A DNA stretch of 64,000 bases, taken from contig OZ038473.1 in the NCBI GenBank assembly GCA_964036295.1, positions 5,611,501-5,675,500 of the forward strand, read 5' to 3'. Each line of letters starts with the position of its first letter. Positions within the stretch are counted from its first letter, which is position 1. This document shows, piece by piece, positions 11,240-21,398 of this stretch. The position numbers and the translations under genes are program-made. This DNA comes from Plumapathes pennacea. Lineage: Eukaryota > Cnidaria > Anthozoa > Antipatharia > Myriopathidae. A model generated the notes under the pieces. It had not been told where the DNA came from. It made no database searches and worked only from the letters and a program-made list of their open reading frames with translations.

Positions 11240-11651
11240 CGGTGTGATGAATGATAACTTGGATGAATGACTCCTTATCATCGCCTGATTAGTTCTTATC
11301 TCTGAGGAAGAAAATTTCAATATCGAATTTGTTTATCATGCTTTTATAGGGATTTATTGGAATCATTCTGATGGCTTTGTCGTTTTTGATAAGCAACATA
11401 GTGATCGTTTGTTTAACTTTTTATAAAATGTCGTCAGAATCAATGCTTTTGATGTCTGAAAAGTGAGAACCGTCGTCTATCAAACTGCATTTTACAGCCA
11501 TGGCTGAATTAACGTAAGAGAAATCACAAAATATTTCAAGAAACTTTCCACCCTGAATTTGTTTAGCGAGTTTTACTTTGGCTTTGACACAACCATTGCT
11601 GTTGATGGTCCTTCCTACTCCGGTTGGGGTTAACTTCAATAATAAGTACAT
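11240..11651 (-). pseudogene. Polinton small gene, duplicated copy A (possible minor capsid)
   Basis: Starts at 11651 and reads 76 codons to a stop at 11421. Homology to the next gene continues in decayed form to about 11240. Shared phrases with copy B are the LLKL start, VK(L/V)..(Q/R)I.G.KFLE and C.LIDD. The beta-strand-rich look and the position at the end of the structural gene block would suit a minor capsid (penton-like) protein, but I cannot demonstrate that. Confidence 0.45.
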
Positions 11652-11685
11652 CTTTGCAATTATTTTTTCTTATTCTTAAATTAAG

Positions 11686-12112
11686 TTAGGGTTCTGTGTG
11701 AAAGATGGCTTGGATGAATGCCTGCTCTAACGTTTCCGTCGTAAACACATACTTATCTGTTATTGATGAAATCTCAATGTCAAATTCATTGATAGGGCTT
11801 TTTGAGGCACTTTGAAATTTGATTTTACAGGTATAAGCAAAAATAACCGAAGTTAAGAATTCGTCTGTCTTATTGACCTTTTCTAACACGTTACTCCCTT
11901 TACCCATGTTTGTGAACAAGTAAGTAACTGTCGTCTATTAGATTACACCTGACGACAATAGCAATTTTTGAGATAGGCATGGAAATAACCTCAAGAAACT
12001 TTGCCCCATGGATTCGTTTAGGTAGTTTTACTTTTGTTGCTACGCTTACCACTTCATTAGCTTTGTTCTTCCTACTTGGAAATAACTTTAACAAGAAGTT
12101 TGTCTGATACAT
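11686..12112 (-). pseudogene. Polinton small gene, duplicated copy B (possible minor capsid)
   Basis: Begins at 12112 (MYQTNFLLKLF) and shares VKLPKRIHGAKFLEV and CNLIDDS with copy A immediately downstream. A frame change near 11910 breaks the reading; the second part (11686-11919) continues with NKTDEFLTSVIFAYTC and FDIEISSITDKYVF. The intact ancestor would have been roughly 140 residues. Tandem paralogy with copy A is clear; function is unknown, with a minor-capsid role only a guess. Confidence 0.5.
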
Positions 12113-12114
12113 CT

Positions 12115-12330
12115 TTAAGAATTTTTCTTCTTATTCTTAAATTGTTCAACGACAAATGTGATGGCGAGGAGAATCATTAACCAAGCATGTTTTGAGAGAA
12201 AACCGATAGCTTCTCCAGCAGTTTTGAACAAAAAGCTAACTATCGCTCCAACCGTTCCAGGAAGAATTTCTCCTAACTTCTTTCCGATTTCCTTAAATCC
12301 GGTAGATATACCCTTAGCCATATTTGTCAA
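12115..12330 (-). CDS. Polinton small membrane-active-type protein (71 aa)
   Basis: Intact 71-codon frame. An amphipathic Gly/Lys-rich N-terminus (KGISTGFKEIGKKLGEILPG) is followed by a hydrophobic run (AIVSFLFKTAGEAIGFLSK, AWLMILLAITFVV) and a basic tail (FKNKKKNS). Such small proteins with an amphipathic helix and one or two membrane segments are frequent in Polinton structural blocks. It overlaps neither neighbour and ends 3 bp before copy B starts. The role is not proven; a virion-associated membrane-interacting protein is an inference. Confidence 0.55.
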   Translation of the reverse strand: MTNMAKGISTGFKEIGKKLGEILPGTVGAIVSFLFKTAGEAIGFLSKHAWLMILLAITFVVEQFKNKKKNS

Positions 12331-12429
12331 ACCAGACTTAAGATTGGATACGACGACGCCAATAATAGTACCTACAGTGGCTAAGACACCAACGACTGTT
12401 AGACCATGTTTCTTAAAGATCGCCTTAAC

Positions 12430-13024
12430 TCAATCTTTCAAAGACATTATCTCTTCAATGATCTTGTTTTCTCGTTCTAGCTCTTTATCCTCTTCCTCCA
12501 GTTCATCCATTTGTTCGTCAATTCTTTCTCTCGCTGATCCAGAAGTTTCTGGTCTTTGCTCTTTGAAGCTCTTGAGTTTTTTCTGAACTTCTGCTCTCAT
12601 TACTTCATTGTCTTCGATGACTTTTTCTGCTGCGTCACCGAGACTTTTTGTTAATGAAGTAGGAAGTTTCCTATTCAAATGTCCGTCTGCCCCAAACAAA
12701 CTGTATGACTTTCTGCCAAATCGCTTAAGTTTCACTTTTACTTCACCATACTCGCTAATTGAAGCTGTGAAAGGAGATTTCTTAGGATCACATTTTGGAA
12801 ACTTTCTAATAATTTTATCCCAAGCTTCATCACGTTCTCTTTCCTTTGGTATTAATGGATCTGTTTCTGAATCACCACCAAATGAGTATCGTGAGTGTCG
12901 TGGTTGTGAAAAGGATTCAAAGGTGTTTCGTGAGAACTAGTTGGTCTCATTGGGATTTCTTCACCATATCCATCACCATCTCCGTCATGTGTACTAGGGT
13001 CGAAAGGATTCTCTTCTGTTGCCA
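12430..13024 (-). pseudogene. Polinton-associated charged protein, frameshifted
   Basis: The most plausible start is 13024 (MATEENPFDPSTHDGDGDGYG), a Gly/Asp-rich acidic N-terminus. A frame change near 12890 leads into a longer frame ending at 12430. That part contains KRFGRKSYSLFGADGHLN and RKLPTSLTKSLG, then a strongly charged coiled coil (DELEEEDKELERENK). I recall similar charged proteins in cnidarian Polintons but know no function. One frameshift makes the copy defective. Confidence 0.5.
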
Positions 13025-13075
13025 TTTTTCGTATGCTTTTATGGCATCATACGAAAACATTAAGTCAATATATTT

Positions 13076-13479
13076 TTAGACACCATAAGCTGACCCCGCT
13101 ACAGTTAACCCTTTGAATATCATCTCTCCATTCTTTTGGTCTTTGCTTGGAGTATAATAGTCGTTGAAATTAGGCTCTTTCAAATTTCCAACTGATTCGT
13201 CAGGATGTGCTTCAGCATAAGCCTTCAATGTCTCGTCTGTGCTTCGAAAATTATATGAGGCGATGGATTTATCTTCTCGTTGTTGCCAAAGTTCTATTTT
13301 CCCATTTTTTCTTTCCAATCGTTGTAATCTATTTTTCCATATTTCTCCATCGCCAAATCATGTCTTTTTCTTTCTTTGCCTTGGTCTTTTCCTGATAAGA
13401 ATTTCGCCGAATAACTATCCCCAATGAATATTCCTGCGTTTAATATCGCTCCAATAGCTGTCGTTAGTATCATTGCCAT
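13076..13479 (-). pseudogene. Polinton-associated small protein, frameshifted
   Basis: Two overlapping minus frames (13294-13479 and 13076-13318) read as one protein of about 130 residues, broken once near 13305. It opens with a hydrophobic segment (MAMILTTAIGAILNAGIFIG), then GKERKRHDLAMEKYGKIDYN, and ends with FNDYYTPSKDQKNGEMIFKG. This pattern (hydrophobic N-terminus, ERKRHDLA motif, late QKNGE motif) is one I associate with cnidarian Polinton proteins of unknown role. Confidence 0.55.
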
Positions 13480-13510
13480 TCTTTGATTTTAGAATGGTAA
13501 TGGTAATTCT

Positions 13511-13717
13511 TTATATTAATAATCCAACTGTAAAACTAAAAAATGTCATAGCAACGCCTGATATGTTGTAAGTATCACTATCTTCTATTTTAGTGCCGTT
13601 CTTATCCTTTATTACTATCTCGTTTGTCTTCAATAAATTATTAAGACTTTTCCCAATTAAAAATCCACATACTGCTAAACGTATGGTGTTCGTTTTAATT
13701 AACGTGTTCTTATTTTC
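13511..13717 (-). pseudogene. Small two-segment hydrophobic protein, start lost
   Basis: An open minus frame of about 68 codons ending TAA at 13511-13513 encodes TIRLAVCGFLIGKSLNN, then VIKDKNGTKIEDSDTYNISG and a second hydrophobic run (VAMTFFSFTVGLLI). No ATG lies between its upstream stop and the first hydrophobic segment, so the start codon seems mutated. It sits directly against the stop of the next gene, as expected in a compact viral gene block. Confidence 0.4.
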
Positions 13718-13936
13718 TTAAGTTGGAATAATTTTTTTTTCGATGAGATAATCTCTCGCATAAATGGCAGCAATCATCACTCCTGTCCATTTGACGGCAT
13801 TCATCAAACTTGCAGAAGGATCTGAAGTTACTGCCTTTCTTAACGCTTTCTTCACAGTGTAGCCGATTCTAGCAGAAATTGCAACCAGAGCGACTGCCTC
13901 TTTTGCATTACTCACAAGTTTACTATCATTGCTCAT
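13718..13936 (-). CDS. Polinton small hydrophobic protein (about 72 aa)
   Basis: Frame open from 13978, but the start at 13936 (MSNDSKLVSNAKEAVALVA) is more typical. It has two apolar stretches (EAVALVAISARIGYTV; WTGVMIAAIYARDYLI) separated by a basic Lys/Arg segment, so it may span or line a membrane. It is intact. No family recognised; the call rests on location in the Polinton block. Confidence 0.45.
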   Translation of the reverse strand: MSNDSKLVSNAKEAVALVAISARIGYTVKKALRKAVTSDPSASLMNAVKWTGVMIAAIYARDYLIEKKIIPT

Positions 13937-13964
13937 TTTGAAATACGAAATACTAATCCTTAAG

Positions 13965-14387
13965 TCATTCCATATCAATATTTGGTTGATTCTTTTGCCT
14001 TGGTTTTGGTTTCTCGACTGGGGTTGATTCTTCTACTTGATTCGTCTGAACTGGTTTTTTCACATCCATTTCGTGTTTAACAGATTCTTCTTCCTTTGGT
14101 GGGTAAAAATATCTGTAACCGTGATATATCATAAAACAAGAACCTATCAAACCAGCTGTCATTTGTAATCCATTAGTCACGTCTATAAAACTCAAAGGAT
14201 TAACACTTTCATTATTTTTCAGATTCTCCTGAGTTTTCGTAAGTGCTTCTCTTGCTTCCTTGTTCTTTCTGGCTAAGGCTTTACCAGCGGCGACTTTCTT
14301 AGGATCTTTTAACTTCTTCTCAGGTTTCGTCTCGAGGACAGTAGGGACAGTTGTTATTTGATCTGTCTTTCCTAATTCTTCTGTCAT
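13965..14387 (-). CDS. Polinton-associated Lys-rich protein with one membrane segment
   Basis: Probable start at 14387 (MTEELGKTDQITT); the frame is open to 14462. It has a basic coil (KKLKDPKKVAAGKALARKNK), one hydrophobic segment (QMTAGLIGSCFMIYHGY) and a Pro/Glu/Lys-rich tail ending at 13965. The DPKKVAAGKxLA motif is one I have seen in other Polinton or adintovirus minor proteins. No frame break is visible. Role unknown. Confidence 0.5.
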   Translation of the reverse strand: MTEELGKTDQITTVPTVLETKPEKKLKDPKKVAAGKALARKNKEAREALTKTQENLKNNESVNPLSFIDVTNGLQMTAGLIGSCFMIYHGYRYFYPPKEEESVKHEMDVKKPVQTNQVEESTPVEKPKPRQKNQPNIDME

Positions 14388-14466
14388 TTTCAAATATCGC
14401 CTCATACTTTTAAATTGTGTTAGAGCGAAAAACGTATGTAATATGTATGATGGTGGTTCCACTTTA

Positions 14467-14643
14467 TCAAGCTTTCTTCGTCTTCGTCAGTTTTCGTAGT
14501 TTTCTTAGTCTTCACGTGGCTTTTCGTAGTGATCTTTTTCTTGAATCTGACTCTGATTCCGTCTAGTTCGTTTCTTCTATCTCGGATTCTGATTCTGATT
14601 TTGGCTCTTTAGTTTTCTCAACGTCTAATTCTAATCCTCCCAT
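14467..14643 (-). pseudogene. Short acidic/basic ORF remnant in the Polinton block
   Basis: From ATG 14641-14643 (minus) it reads MGGLELDVEKTKEPKSESES, then hits an in-frame stop. A neighbouring frame continues with GIRVRFKKKITTKSHVKTKK and an acidic end near 14467. It looks like one small highly charged protein with one frame break. Confidence 0.35.
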
Positions 14644-14772
14644 TTTACTTTAATTTCTTAATCCTTTTAAATTGTGATAACATTCTCTAAAGGAATGCTA
14701 ACTATAACTTATTGGTTTTCTATTTCAACATTCTTTTCTTCATCCTTCGTAAATAGAACATGTTTTGCAATA

Positions 14773-15233
14773 TCACAAGCTACAAGTTACATCTCCATAT
14801 TCCTCAGAAACTTTTGACGCATACCTCCCAATCCTTCTTCCTAGTTGTTTATTATTCAACAAATCTTACTTCAAAGACTTTTCTTCGTCAAAAGTAAGAA
14901 AATACGAAAGCCCTTTAACAATTCCTTCAACAGGTACTCCCATTCCATCTTTCATTAATTATTGGCCAGATTTTTCTTCATAAACTTTGAATAAACATTC
15001 TAAATCAGAAACCTTCATCTTCCTAATGTCAACTGCACTTATGTCCTCTCCAAGATATTTTTCCAAACCATCCAACATGGCAACCGAAGCTAGAATATCT
15101 CTCTTCACTATCTTTTTCCTCCAGTTCAACCTTTTCCTTCCTTATTCTTCCTTGGTTTTGGTTTTGGTTTCTTTGAGACTTCTTCTTTTAGTTGATTCTC
15201 TTCAAGATTGACGTAATCGTTTACAGTTTCCAT
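14773..15233 (-). pseudogene. Polinton gene of unknown function, several stops
   Basis: ATG at 15231-15233 starts METVNDYVNLEENQLKEE, then a Pro/Lys-rich run. After a frame change near 15130 the reading continues with KRDILASVAMLDGLEKYLG, VSDLECLFKVYEEKSGQ and GIVKGLSYFLTFDEE, interrupted by two in-frame stops before ending near 14773. It begins 24 bp downstream of the ATPase stop (minus orientation), suggesting one transcription block. No family recognised. Confidence 0.45.
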
Positions 15234-15256
15234 TTTTATCTAAGAAAAACGAAATC

Positions 15257-15910
15257 TTAAGTTGTTTGTGGAATTTCAACATGATATGAAAATGGATGAC
15301 GAAGAGAAACACAAATCCTTGAGTGTTTTTCATTTTTTAGTATTTTGCACATAATTTTCTTTTCATTATTATCAATTCCAGAACCAAACTTTTTAAAGAG
15401 TAAATCCGTTCCATCAGATTCTGGATTATGAAATGCAATAATGCAACCAAGATTTTCTCTGAATGGTTTTGCAATGCTGGTCAATTGTTGAGTCAAAACC
15501 CAAACAGAAATTCCAATATGTCTTCCACTAAACGCGAGATCGATTAGTTTACTGCTTCGTCTCTTTACATCTGTACTGACAGCACAATCGTCGAGAATTA
15601 CGAGAACTTTGGTTTGTCTTAGAAGATCATCCATTCTGTTGTCGTGGAACAAATCAGCACAAATTTCTAGACATTCTTCGACACCTTCGGATTTGTCCAC
15701 TTTTGGCATCATGACAAAGAAACACCTGTCAAGATTAGCAAATCCTTCATAAGTTTTGTTTGTCGAGAGCGTTGGACAAATCAAGACGATAAAGTCAAAG
15801 GCATGTCTAAAAGGTCCTCTCAAAAGATCAACCAAGTATTGTGTTTTTCCGCAATTAGTCAGTCCAGTGATCAAACAATGAAATGATACTTTGGATTTCA
15901 TATCTTCCAT
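15257..15910 (-). CDS. Polinton genome-packaging ATPase (A32/FtsK-HerA type)
   Basis: Intact 217-residue protein. Walker A is GLTNCGKTQ at residues 16-24, and Walker B is VLVILDDCAV near residue 105, with an arginine-rich stretch and WVLTQQLTSI downstream. These match the A32-like packaging ATPases of Polintons and related double-stranded DNA viruses, which pump the genome into the capsid. It lies between the capsid gene and the small-gene block, the usual place. It is the best preserved gene of the element and so a good anchor for phylogeny. Confidence 0.88.
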   Translation of the reverse strand: MEDMKSKVSFHCLITGLTNCGKTQYLVDLLRGPFRHAFDFIVLICPTLSTNKTYEGFANLDRCFFVMMPKVDKSEGVEECLEICADLFHDNRMDDLLRQTKVLVILDDCAVSTDVKRRSSKLIDLAFSGRHIGISVWVLTQQLTSIAKPFRENLGCIIAFHNPESDGTDLLFKKFGSGIDNNEKKIMCKILKNEKHSRICVSLRHPFSYHVEIPQTT

Positions 15911-15969
15911 TTTAGAGAAGAAATCATATATTTTTAAGTCTTAGGAATCTCAAGAAGATGGTTGAATTC

Positions 15970-17151
15970 TTACATCTTTAACCACTCCATCACTAAAACT
16001 GCTGCATCAGACACAACAAAAACGTGACAATCAACAGTTGTAGAAGCGAGTCCTTGAACGTCGACAACTAATCTTACACCGTCCTGAGATCTCCCAACCA
16101 CGATTCCGTCTCCATGAAGATTGTTGTCTGGCGTGGATCTCAAATCAACTCACAACGCCAACTTGTCATTATGAAAGTCGATTTCCTTGAAGTGATCCTC
16201 AATGTAATCAAACCTCTTCAAAATCATTGGCCAAACATCCTCTCTATTCATTCCGTCTGAAAATAACTTGTGTGGAACACCATTGATAAACACTTTGACT
16301 TAAATTAACAAGAGGATTAACAAACTCCTCAGCTTTCCTTTCTTCAAAAAGAACAGCATGATTCCTTTCATGCAACTTCTTGGAGTATTAACATGGAGAT
16401 TCATCATTTTTCCAGTGAAAATGTTAACCGATGGAAGTGTTTTGAAACGATGAACATCCTCACAGTAGAAAGTTCTCCCGTTCGATAAACACTACTTGTT
16501 TGAAACGCTAAATTTTGGTCTTCAATGGTTGCTTATTCCAATTCTGTCCTTCAACTCATAACCATGTGGCTTCGAATTGTCTGATGTTGCAACTATCGCA
16601 GATGCAGGAGATAGCTTTATCTCAAATCTCAGGTTTGACTTCAGTCCACTTTGATAATAAACTCCATGATCATCTAACACTGGGTGAGATAGAGGAATAT
16701 AATACCTCTGATCGTAGGCCAAATTTGTGAGTTTCATGATCTTAGCATCTCCAGTTCCTGCCGCCCTAATCTTTCTTCTGTCTTCGGTCGTTATTCCTCG
16801 TTTTAGATCCTCTTCACATGTTAGCATGTTATGATATCCGTGAAAAATGTAATATTTGTCTGTGTCACAAATAGTTTTTCCTCCAAAGGAAATTTTCATG
16901 TGGTTCACTAAGTTTCTTGACACGTTTTGAACGAGGTGGTTGCTTGCAACTCCCTTGTCTATTTTGACGTTAAACCTCAAAAACATACTCTTTGGGCCGA
17001 ACACCATGTTTTCACCTAATCTCGGCACGTCAACATAAAGTGTTTCCCCAGGCTTAGCAAACGATGGTGTGAAAGTCGTCCTATGAGCTGTTCTCTCTGC
17101 CTTCGACAATTTTGGCTTTCTAGTTGGATTAAGTATTTCTGCAAACGACAT
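15970..17151 (-). pseudogene. Polinton major capsid protein gene, 3' half broken
   Basis: The N-terminal 209 codons (16522-17151) are open and read like a Polinton double-jelly-roll capsid protein: FTPSFAKPGETLYVDVPRL, MFLRFNVKI, FGGKTICDTDKYYIFHGYHN, and YYIPLSHPVLDDHGVYYQ. Beyond 16522 the same protein can be followed to a stop at 15970-15972 only by changing frame at least twice and passing an in-frame stop; recognisable bits include NGVPHKLFSDGMNREDVWP and DLRSTPDNNLHGDG. The copy is non-functional. It diverges from the integrase across about 31 bp. Confidence 0.82.
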
Positions 17152-17182
17152 ATTATTTTAAAACGTAAGATCAAATCTTTAA

Positions 17183-18198
17183 ATGACAAAGATGGAAAAG
17201 ATTTATTACTCGTCAAAAGGATATTGAAAGGGGCAATCGGCAATTAAAAAACTTTCTTCAAAAGCAAAAGTTAGTGTTGAAGAAGCCAAAAGGTGGCTAT
17301 CAAAACAAGCACTATGGCAAATTTATCTTCCTCCACCAAGTGATGTTCCAAGACCTCATTGGATTATTTCAGAACCAAACGAAATTCATCAAGCTGATCT
17401 ATTATTTCTTCCACACGACAAAGTTGGAAGAAAAACTTTCAAGTATGCGTTGGTTGTTATAGATATTGCTTCAAGATATGTTGATGCAGAAGCTTTGTCA
17501 AGTAAGTCAAGTGATGAACTAACAAACGCTTTCAAGAAACAAACGCTATTCAAGAAAGTTAAAATGGCCAAAGACTTTGATTGTGGATCCAGGAAGAGAA
17601 TTCATGGGATCTGTGACAACTTTGATGAATGAAAAGAAAGTCGTTATCAAACAATCAGAAGCTGGTAATCATAGAGCTCAAGCTTATGTTGAGAAAGCAA
17701 ACAAAACTTTGCGAGAAAAAATATTTAGTCAACAATACGCTGACAAAATGTTGACTGAAGGAAGATCAACAAAGTGGGTAAATAGATTACCAAATATTAT
17801 AAAAACTATCAACAACCACGTCACTTGAATGACTGGTAAAAAAGCCATTAACGCTTATCGAGAAAAGAAATGTTGAACAAAAGTTTAAGGATTATTTACA
17901 ACCTGTGGGATTTGATGAAAAACGGCTCGATCCTGGTGAAAAATTGAGATACCTCCTTTCTCCTGGTGAGGAAGGAGGAAGTGTAAGGAGAGCTACAGAT
18001 ATCATATGGAGTACAAAAGTTTTTGAGTTGAAGAAAACTGTAATCTCCAAAGATCAACCAGTTTTGTATTATTTAGTCGATGAACCAAAAAGAGGATTCG
18101 TCAGAGAAGAATTACAACTCATTCCAGAAGACACCGAGTTACCACCAAAATTCGTCTTGAAACAATGTCTTTTCAACCTTCACATAACATTCTATTAA
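17183..18198 (+). pseudogene. Polinton retroviral-type integrase, broken
   Basis: Plus-strand gene with ATG at 17183. Early sequence matches Polinton integrases: KAKVSVEEAKRWLSKQALWQIYLP. Catalytic-core features are HQADLLFLP (first Asp), VVIDIASRYVDAE, VDPGREFMGSV (second Asp) and a later Glu in VEKANKTLREK. The C-terminal part includes DEPKRGFVREELQLIP, typical of these integrases. An in-frame stop occurs about 15 codons in, where relatives have Trp, and frames change near 17570 and 17860. It would insert the linear element DNA into the host genome. Confidence 0.85.
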
Positions 18199-18227
18199 TA
18201 TTATTAAGTATTTCTATTTCCAACTTA

Positions 18228-18296
18228 GTTTTAGCTTTGATTTTATCTATTTCATCTATTTTATCTATTTTATTTATTTTATCTATTTTATAATAA
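18228..18296. repeat. Short (TTTTATCTAT)-type repeat in the polymerase 3' end
   Basis: Degenerate 9-10 bp units of TTTTATCTA make the minus-strand tail repeat Lys-Ile-Asp (KIDKINKIDKIDEIDKI). Local slippage at the end of the polymerase gene is the simplest reading. Confidence 0.7.
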
Positions 18297-19309
18297 CCAA
18301 GAGCTAAAGTGTCTATCCCATTTGGTAATATGTATCTTTTATCGTCATCAGCAGAAAGTGCTATCTTATTAACTCTTTGAGAAAAGAGATCATTATTGTA
18401 AGAACGTATTCTCCCCATCTCCCCCATTTGCTGCTTTTTCGAAAATAGCACTTCTCTCATATGATTCATTCCAATCGTTTTCTTGGCTACTTCCTTGTTA
18501 ATTCCTTTACATTTGATGTCGTCTTTTGATGATTCAAAACCTATTCAATACAACTTTGCTCTCAAACCTACAAACTCAGAAATCTCAACTCCATTCGTTT
18601 CGTCTTTGAACATCCCTAAGACTTTCTTATTCAAACCAGATAGGATACCGCTCTGACGATCTTTTGAGATCTCGCTAGTGTCGAAATGTGTTTTCACGTC
18701 AGGAGTTATATCTTTATAAAAATCCTCCGTTTCGATTTCGTAAGTTAAAGAATCTGTGTCGGTGAAGAGAAGCCTTGCTCTGTCACCGTATTTCTTCTTG
18801 ATGTAATCGTAGTGAAAATCGAACATAATCAGTTTACTAAGATCAAGTATAGCCATTCCAAGAGAAATTGGCTTGTTGTAATAAGTCTTAGTCTTACCCA
18901 TGTGAACAGCCACCAAGTTTTCACTAAACACTTTCTTTCCACGATAATTCAACTTATAATAACTAATCCAGAAAAATCTTCTTCAATGGTCACAAGTTTA
19001 ATATTTATTCGATTTCTGATATTCTCCATCGTTTTTCCAAAGAGAGAATTATTCATGAGTTTATAAAAGTTTTTCTCGAACTTCGTCTTCCCATTCATTC
19101 TCATCTTCGTATTAAATGATCATGAATAATTTCATGAAATCTTTTTCATCAAAAGTAATCATTCTGTGAACCTTTTTTATCTTCAAACCCATCTTCATGT
19201 AATATTTCAATAATTCATGAAGTACGTATTTCTCCTTGTCATAAAGAGCAGAAACCAACTTCCACTTTGTTAATTTTTCTTCTCTCTGGAGCTAATGGAT
19301 AATCACTAT

Positions 19310-19460
19310 GAAAATCGTTGAAAAGTTGTTACAAAAAGTTGAAAAAGACGTTTATTAAGTATTTGGATGCAAATAATCTTTATGGATTAGCCATGTCTAA
19401 GAAAATGCCTTATTCAAACTTTGAGTCCTTTTTTAATATCGACGGGAAAAAGTAATACCT
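19310..19460 (+). repeat. Inverted polymerase segment carrying motif A
   Basis: The plus strand reads IKYLDANNLYGLAMSKKMPY, which is motif A of Polinton-type B-family polymerases. Motifs B and C and the N-terminal part of the same gene all lie on the minus strand either side. The segment is therefore inverted relative to its gene. Ends are approximate. Confidence 0.72.
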
Positions 19461-19890
19461 TCTCAATTAAAATCCTTGACCTTACTCTTTAATGTTAACT
19501 CTATTCTATAAGAATGACATTCCTTTGGATTAAGCGCTCTCAAAATAGACCACTTGAAACATTCGTTATCATTACTTTGAGTATTCGTCACTACCTTCTT
19601 ATTAGTTATCCTTTTTGGAAGATCCACATAAATTTTCACCAGATATTGGTGTGAATTCGTCAACTTTAATAGTTAAATATTCAACCTAAATGAACAAATT
19701 CCTGACTTTTCCAACAAAAATTGTGACATTAGCTTGTAAAACTCTTCAATATCAGTGCTTTCATAAACCTCCTTAATTTCACTTCTATGTTGATAAATCG
19801 ACTGTTCCATAAACTCACCTTTACTAAACATATTATAAACACACGACAACATGAACTGAACCTTAAATGGTTTCGGAAATTCTCGAATTT

Positions 19891-20082
19891 AAGAATTGGT
19901 TCATGCTTAGCGTGCGTATATCGAGTTATGGATGCATGCGGGGAGTTTGGAGAGCACGCGAGAAACGTAAGAGTTGCTCGAGGTGCAGCCGAGAGCAACT
20001 CTAGCTTCTTGAGTGCTCTCCAAACTTCCCAAGTGCATCCATAACACGATATATGCACAGCTAAAAGCATGAACCAATTCTT
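19891..20082. repeat. Long imperfect hairpin (foldback, about 190 bp)
   Basis: The left arm, beginning AAGAATTGGTTCATGCTT, pairs with the right arm ending AAGCATGAACCAATTCTT. Pairing continues through GTTATGGATGCA, GGAGAGCAC and AGAGTTGCTC on both arms, with a small centre. It is inserted within the Polinton polymerase gene. The structure is that of a foldback or MITE-type non-autonomous element. Confidence 0.78.
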
Positions 20083-20957
20083 TTATAACATAGCGACAAC
20101 AACTTGGGCGAAAAACAAATTTTAATTTCTGATTGAATGCAAAATTCTCTTTTGATGGAAAAACAAACTCTCTCATTGGCTGATTAAAAGCACGCCACAG
20201 CTTACATCTCTGTCATAATTCGATGAGATTCGATGAAAAAGATGTTGTTTAATCGACGAAAGCACTGAGAGTGCTGTTATTCTGGCGTGGTGTAAGGAGA
20301 AGCCTGCTGTGTCTTTGGAATTGCTGAAGATTTAAAACATATCCAGGAAATTCACGTCGCCCCTTCAAAACAACTGAGACTCGCCTTGAACAAAGGCAGA
20401 CAATGCGGGTCTGAAAATGCAAAGTGATCAGTCGAACATTGTGAACAGTCCGACCATCTACGAAAGAGATAAAAATTATTTCCCGAGCGGACTTCTTTGT
20501 TGTTCGAGCAGCCAGCAAACTGTCCTGTAAACACTGCAAGTATAGCGGCTTTCGGAATGAATGAACGCCGTTTCATTTCAAAGCAGTTGGAGGCTTGATG
20601 GATATATATCCTTGCTGTGATGGATTTCACCTTCCATGAAAATTAAGCCGTCAAGAAATAGGTAGGTTTTGATTTATACAATTTTCTGTGTCGACCGTTG
20701 AAATACAGAATTTTTCAGACATCATTTCCTTTGGATGCCGGTGTAACTCCATGTAGTACAAACTTCTTCGGGAAAATAAAGCTATTTTATTCTGAGTTGT
20801 AAAGCGCCTGTTAATTTTTAAACAAGGAAAGCTAGAAAAAAATCAAAAGGAAGCGGCATTTGCTCACGTCATATTATTGAGCGCGGCCGGGCGTGCACAA
20901 TAAAGTTATGGAGCACGCTTTTCGACCAATCAGAACGTGGCTTATATCGTAACTATG
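20083..20957. mobile_element. Non-autonomous element, TATAACATAG termini
   Basis: The segment begins near TATAACATAG (20085) and ends near CTATGTTATA (20952-20961), a 10-bp inverted repeat. Its right end contains GCACGC, ATTGGTCG-like and TATATCG words also found in the adjoining hairpin at 19891-20082, so the two may be one composite element. No coding capacity seen. With the hairpin it splits the polymerase gene into two parts. Confidence 0.45.
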
Positions 20958-21398
20958 TTATAATATCTTTTGTTCATTTCTGTCAAAATATGTTGGAATA
21001 TCCATTTGTTCTTGACCCCTAATCTCGATGTTTTTTATTTTTCCTCTAAGAAACTCTTCTACCTCTGGCTCTGGCTCTGGTTTTTCTTGATCGTTTAATT
21101 TTGGTTGAGAAATAGCCTTTTCATCTCTTTTAATAAAACTTAATAATTTCTCCGCACCATCCCTTGCTCTGCCCTCCGGTATCATTTTAATAAGCCCATC
21201 ATCAACTTTTAATAAATTATTCATAAACCAATCCAACCAACTTTCTTCTGTTCTTGGAAGAGGGATTGGTTTTTCACTAGGCTTAGGGAGAAAGGTTCTA
21301 GGAGCTGGAGCGGGTTTCTCAATCTTTTTAGGAAAAACAGTTCTCGGGGATGGAACGGGTTTTTTAATAACTTCTTTTCGGTTCGCTTGAGCTTTCAA

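Larger units (their letters stand above)
18173..21398 (-). pseudogene. Polinton protein-primed B-family DNA polymerase, rearranged
   Basis: Minus-strand pieces in order: N-terminal Pro-rich region (20958-21398; PVPSPRTVF, PAPAPRTFL, PIPLPRTEE repeats typical of Polinton polymerase N-termini), an upstream exonuclease-side part (about 19463-19890; KRITNKKVVTN, NECFKWSILRAL), a region with DEKDFMKLF and motif B ([14 protein letters not shown], about 18970-19310), motif C (FTDTDSL in 18545-18952) and a C-terminal end (18173-18469). The piece bearing motif A is on the opposite strand. Frame breaks and an insertion at 19891-20957 separate the pieces. It would replicate the element DNA. Confidence 0.8.

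Noticed and set aside
12158..12940. Plus-strand open frames across the small Polinton genes
   Set aside because: They are antisense to minus-strand genes with family-like phrases and have Ser/Ile-rich shadow composition.
14765..15211. Plus-strand frames opposite the gene at 14773-15233
   Set aside because: Antisense shadows; the minus strand gives the coherent, though broken, protein.
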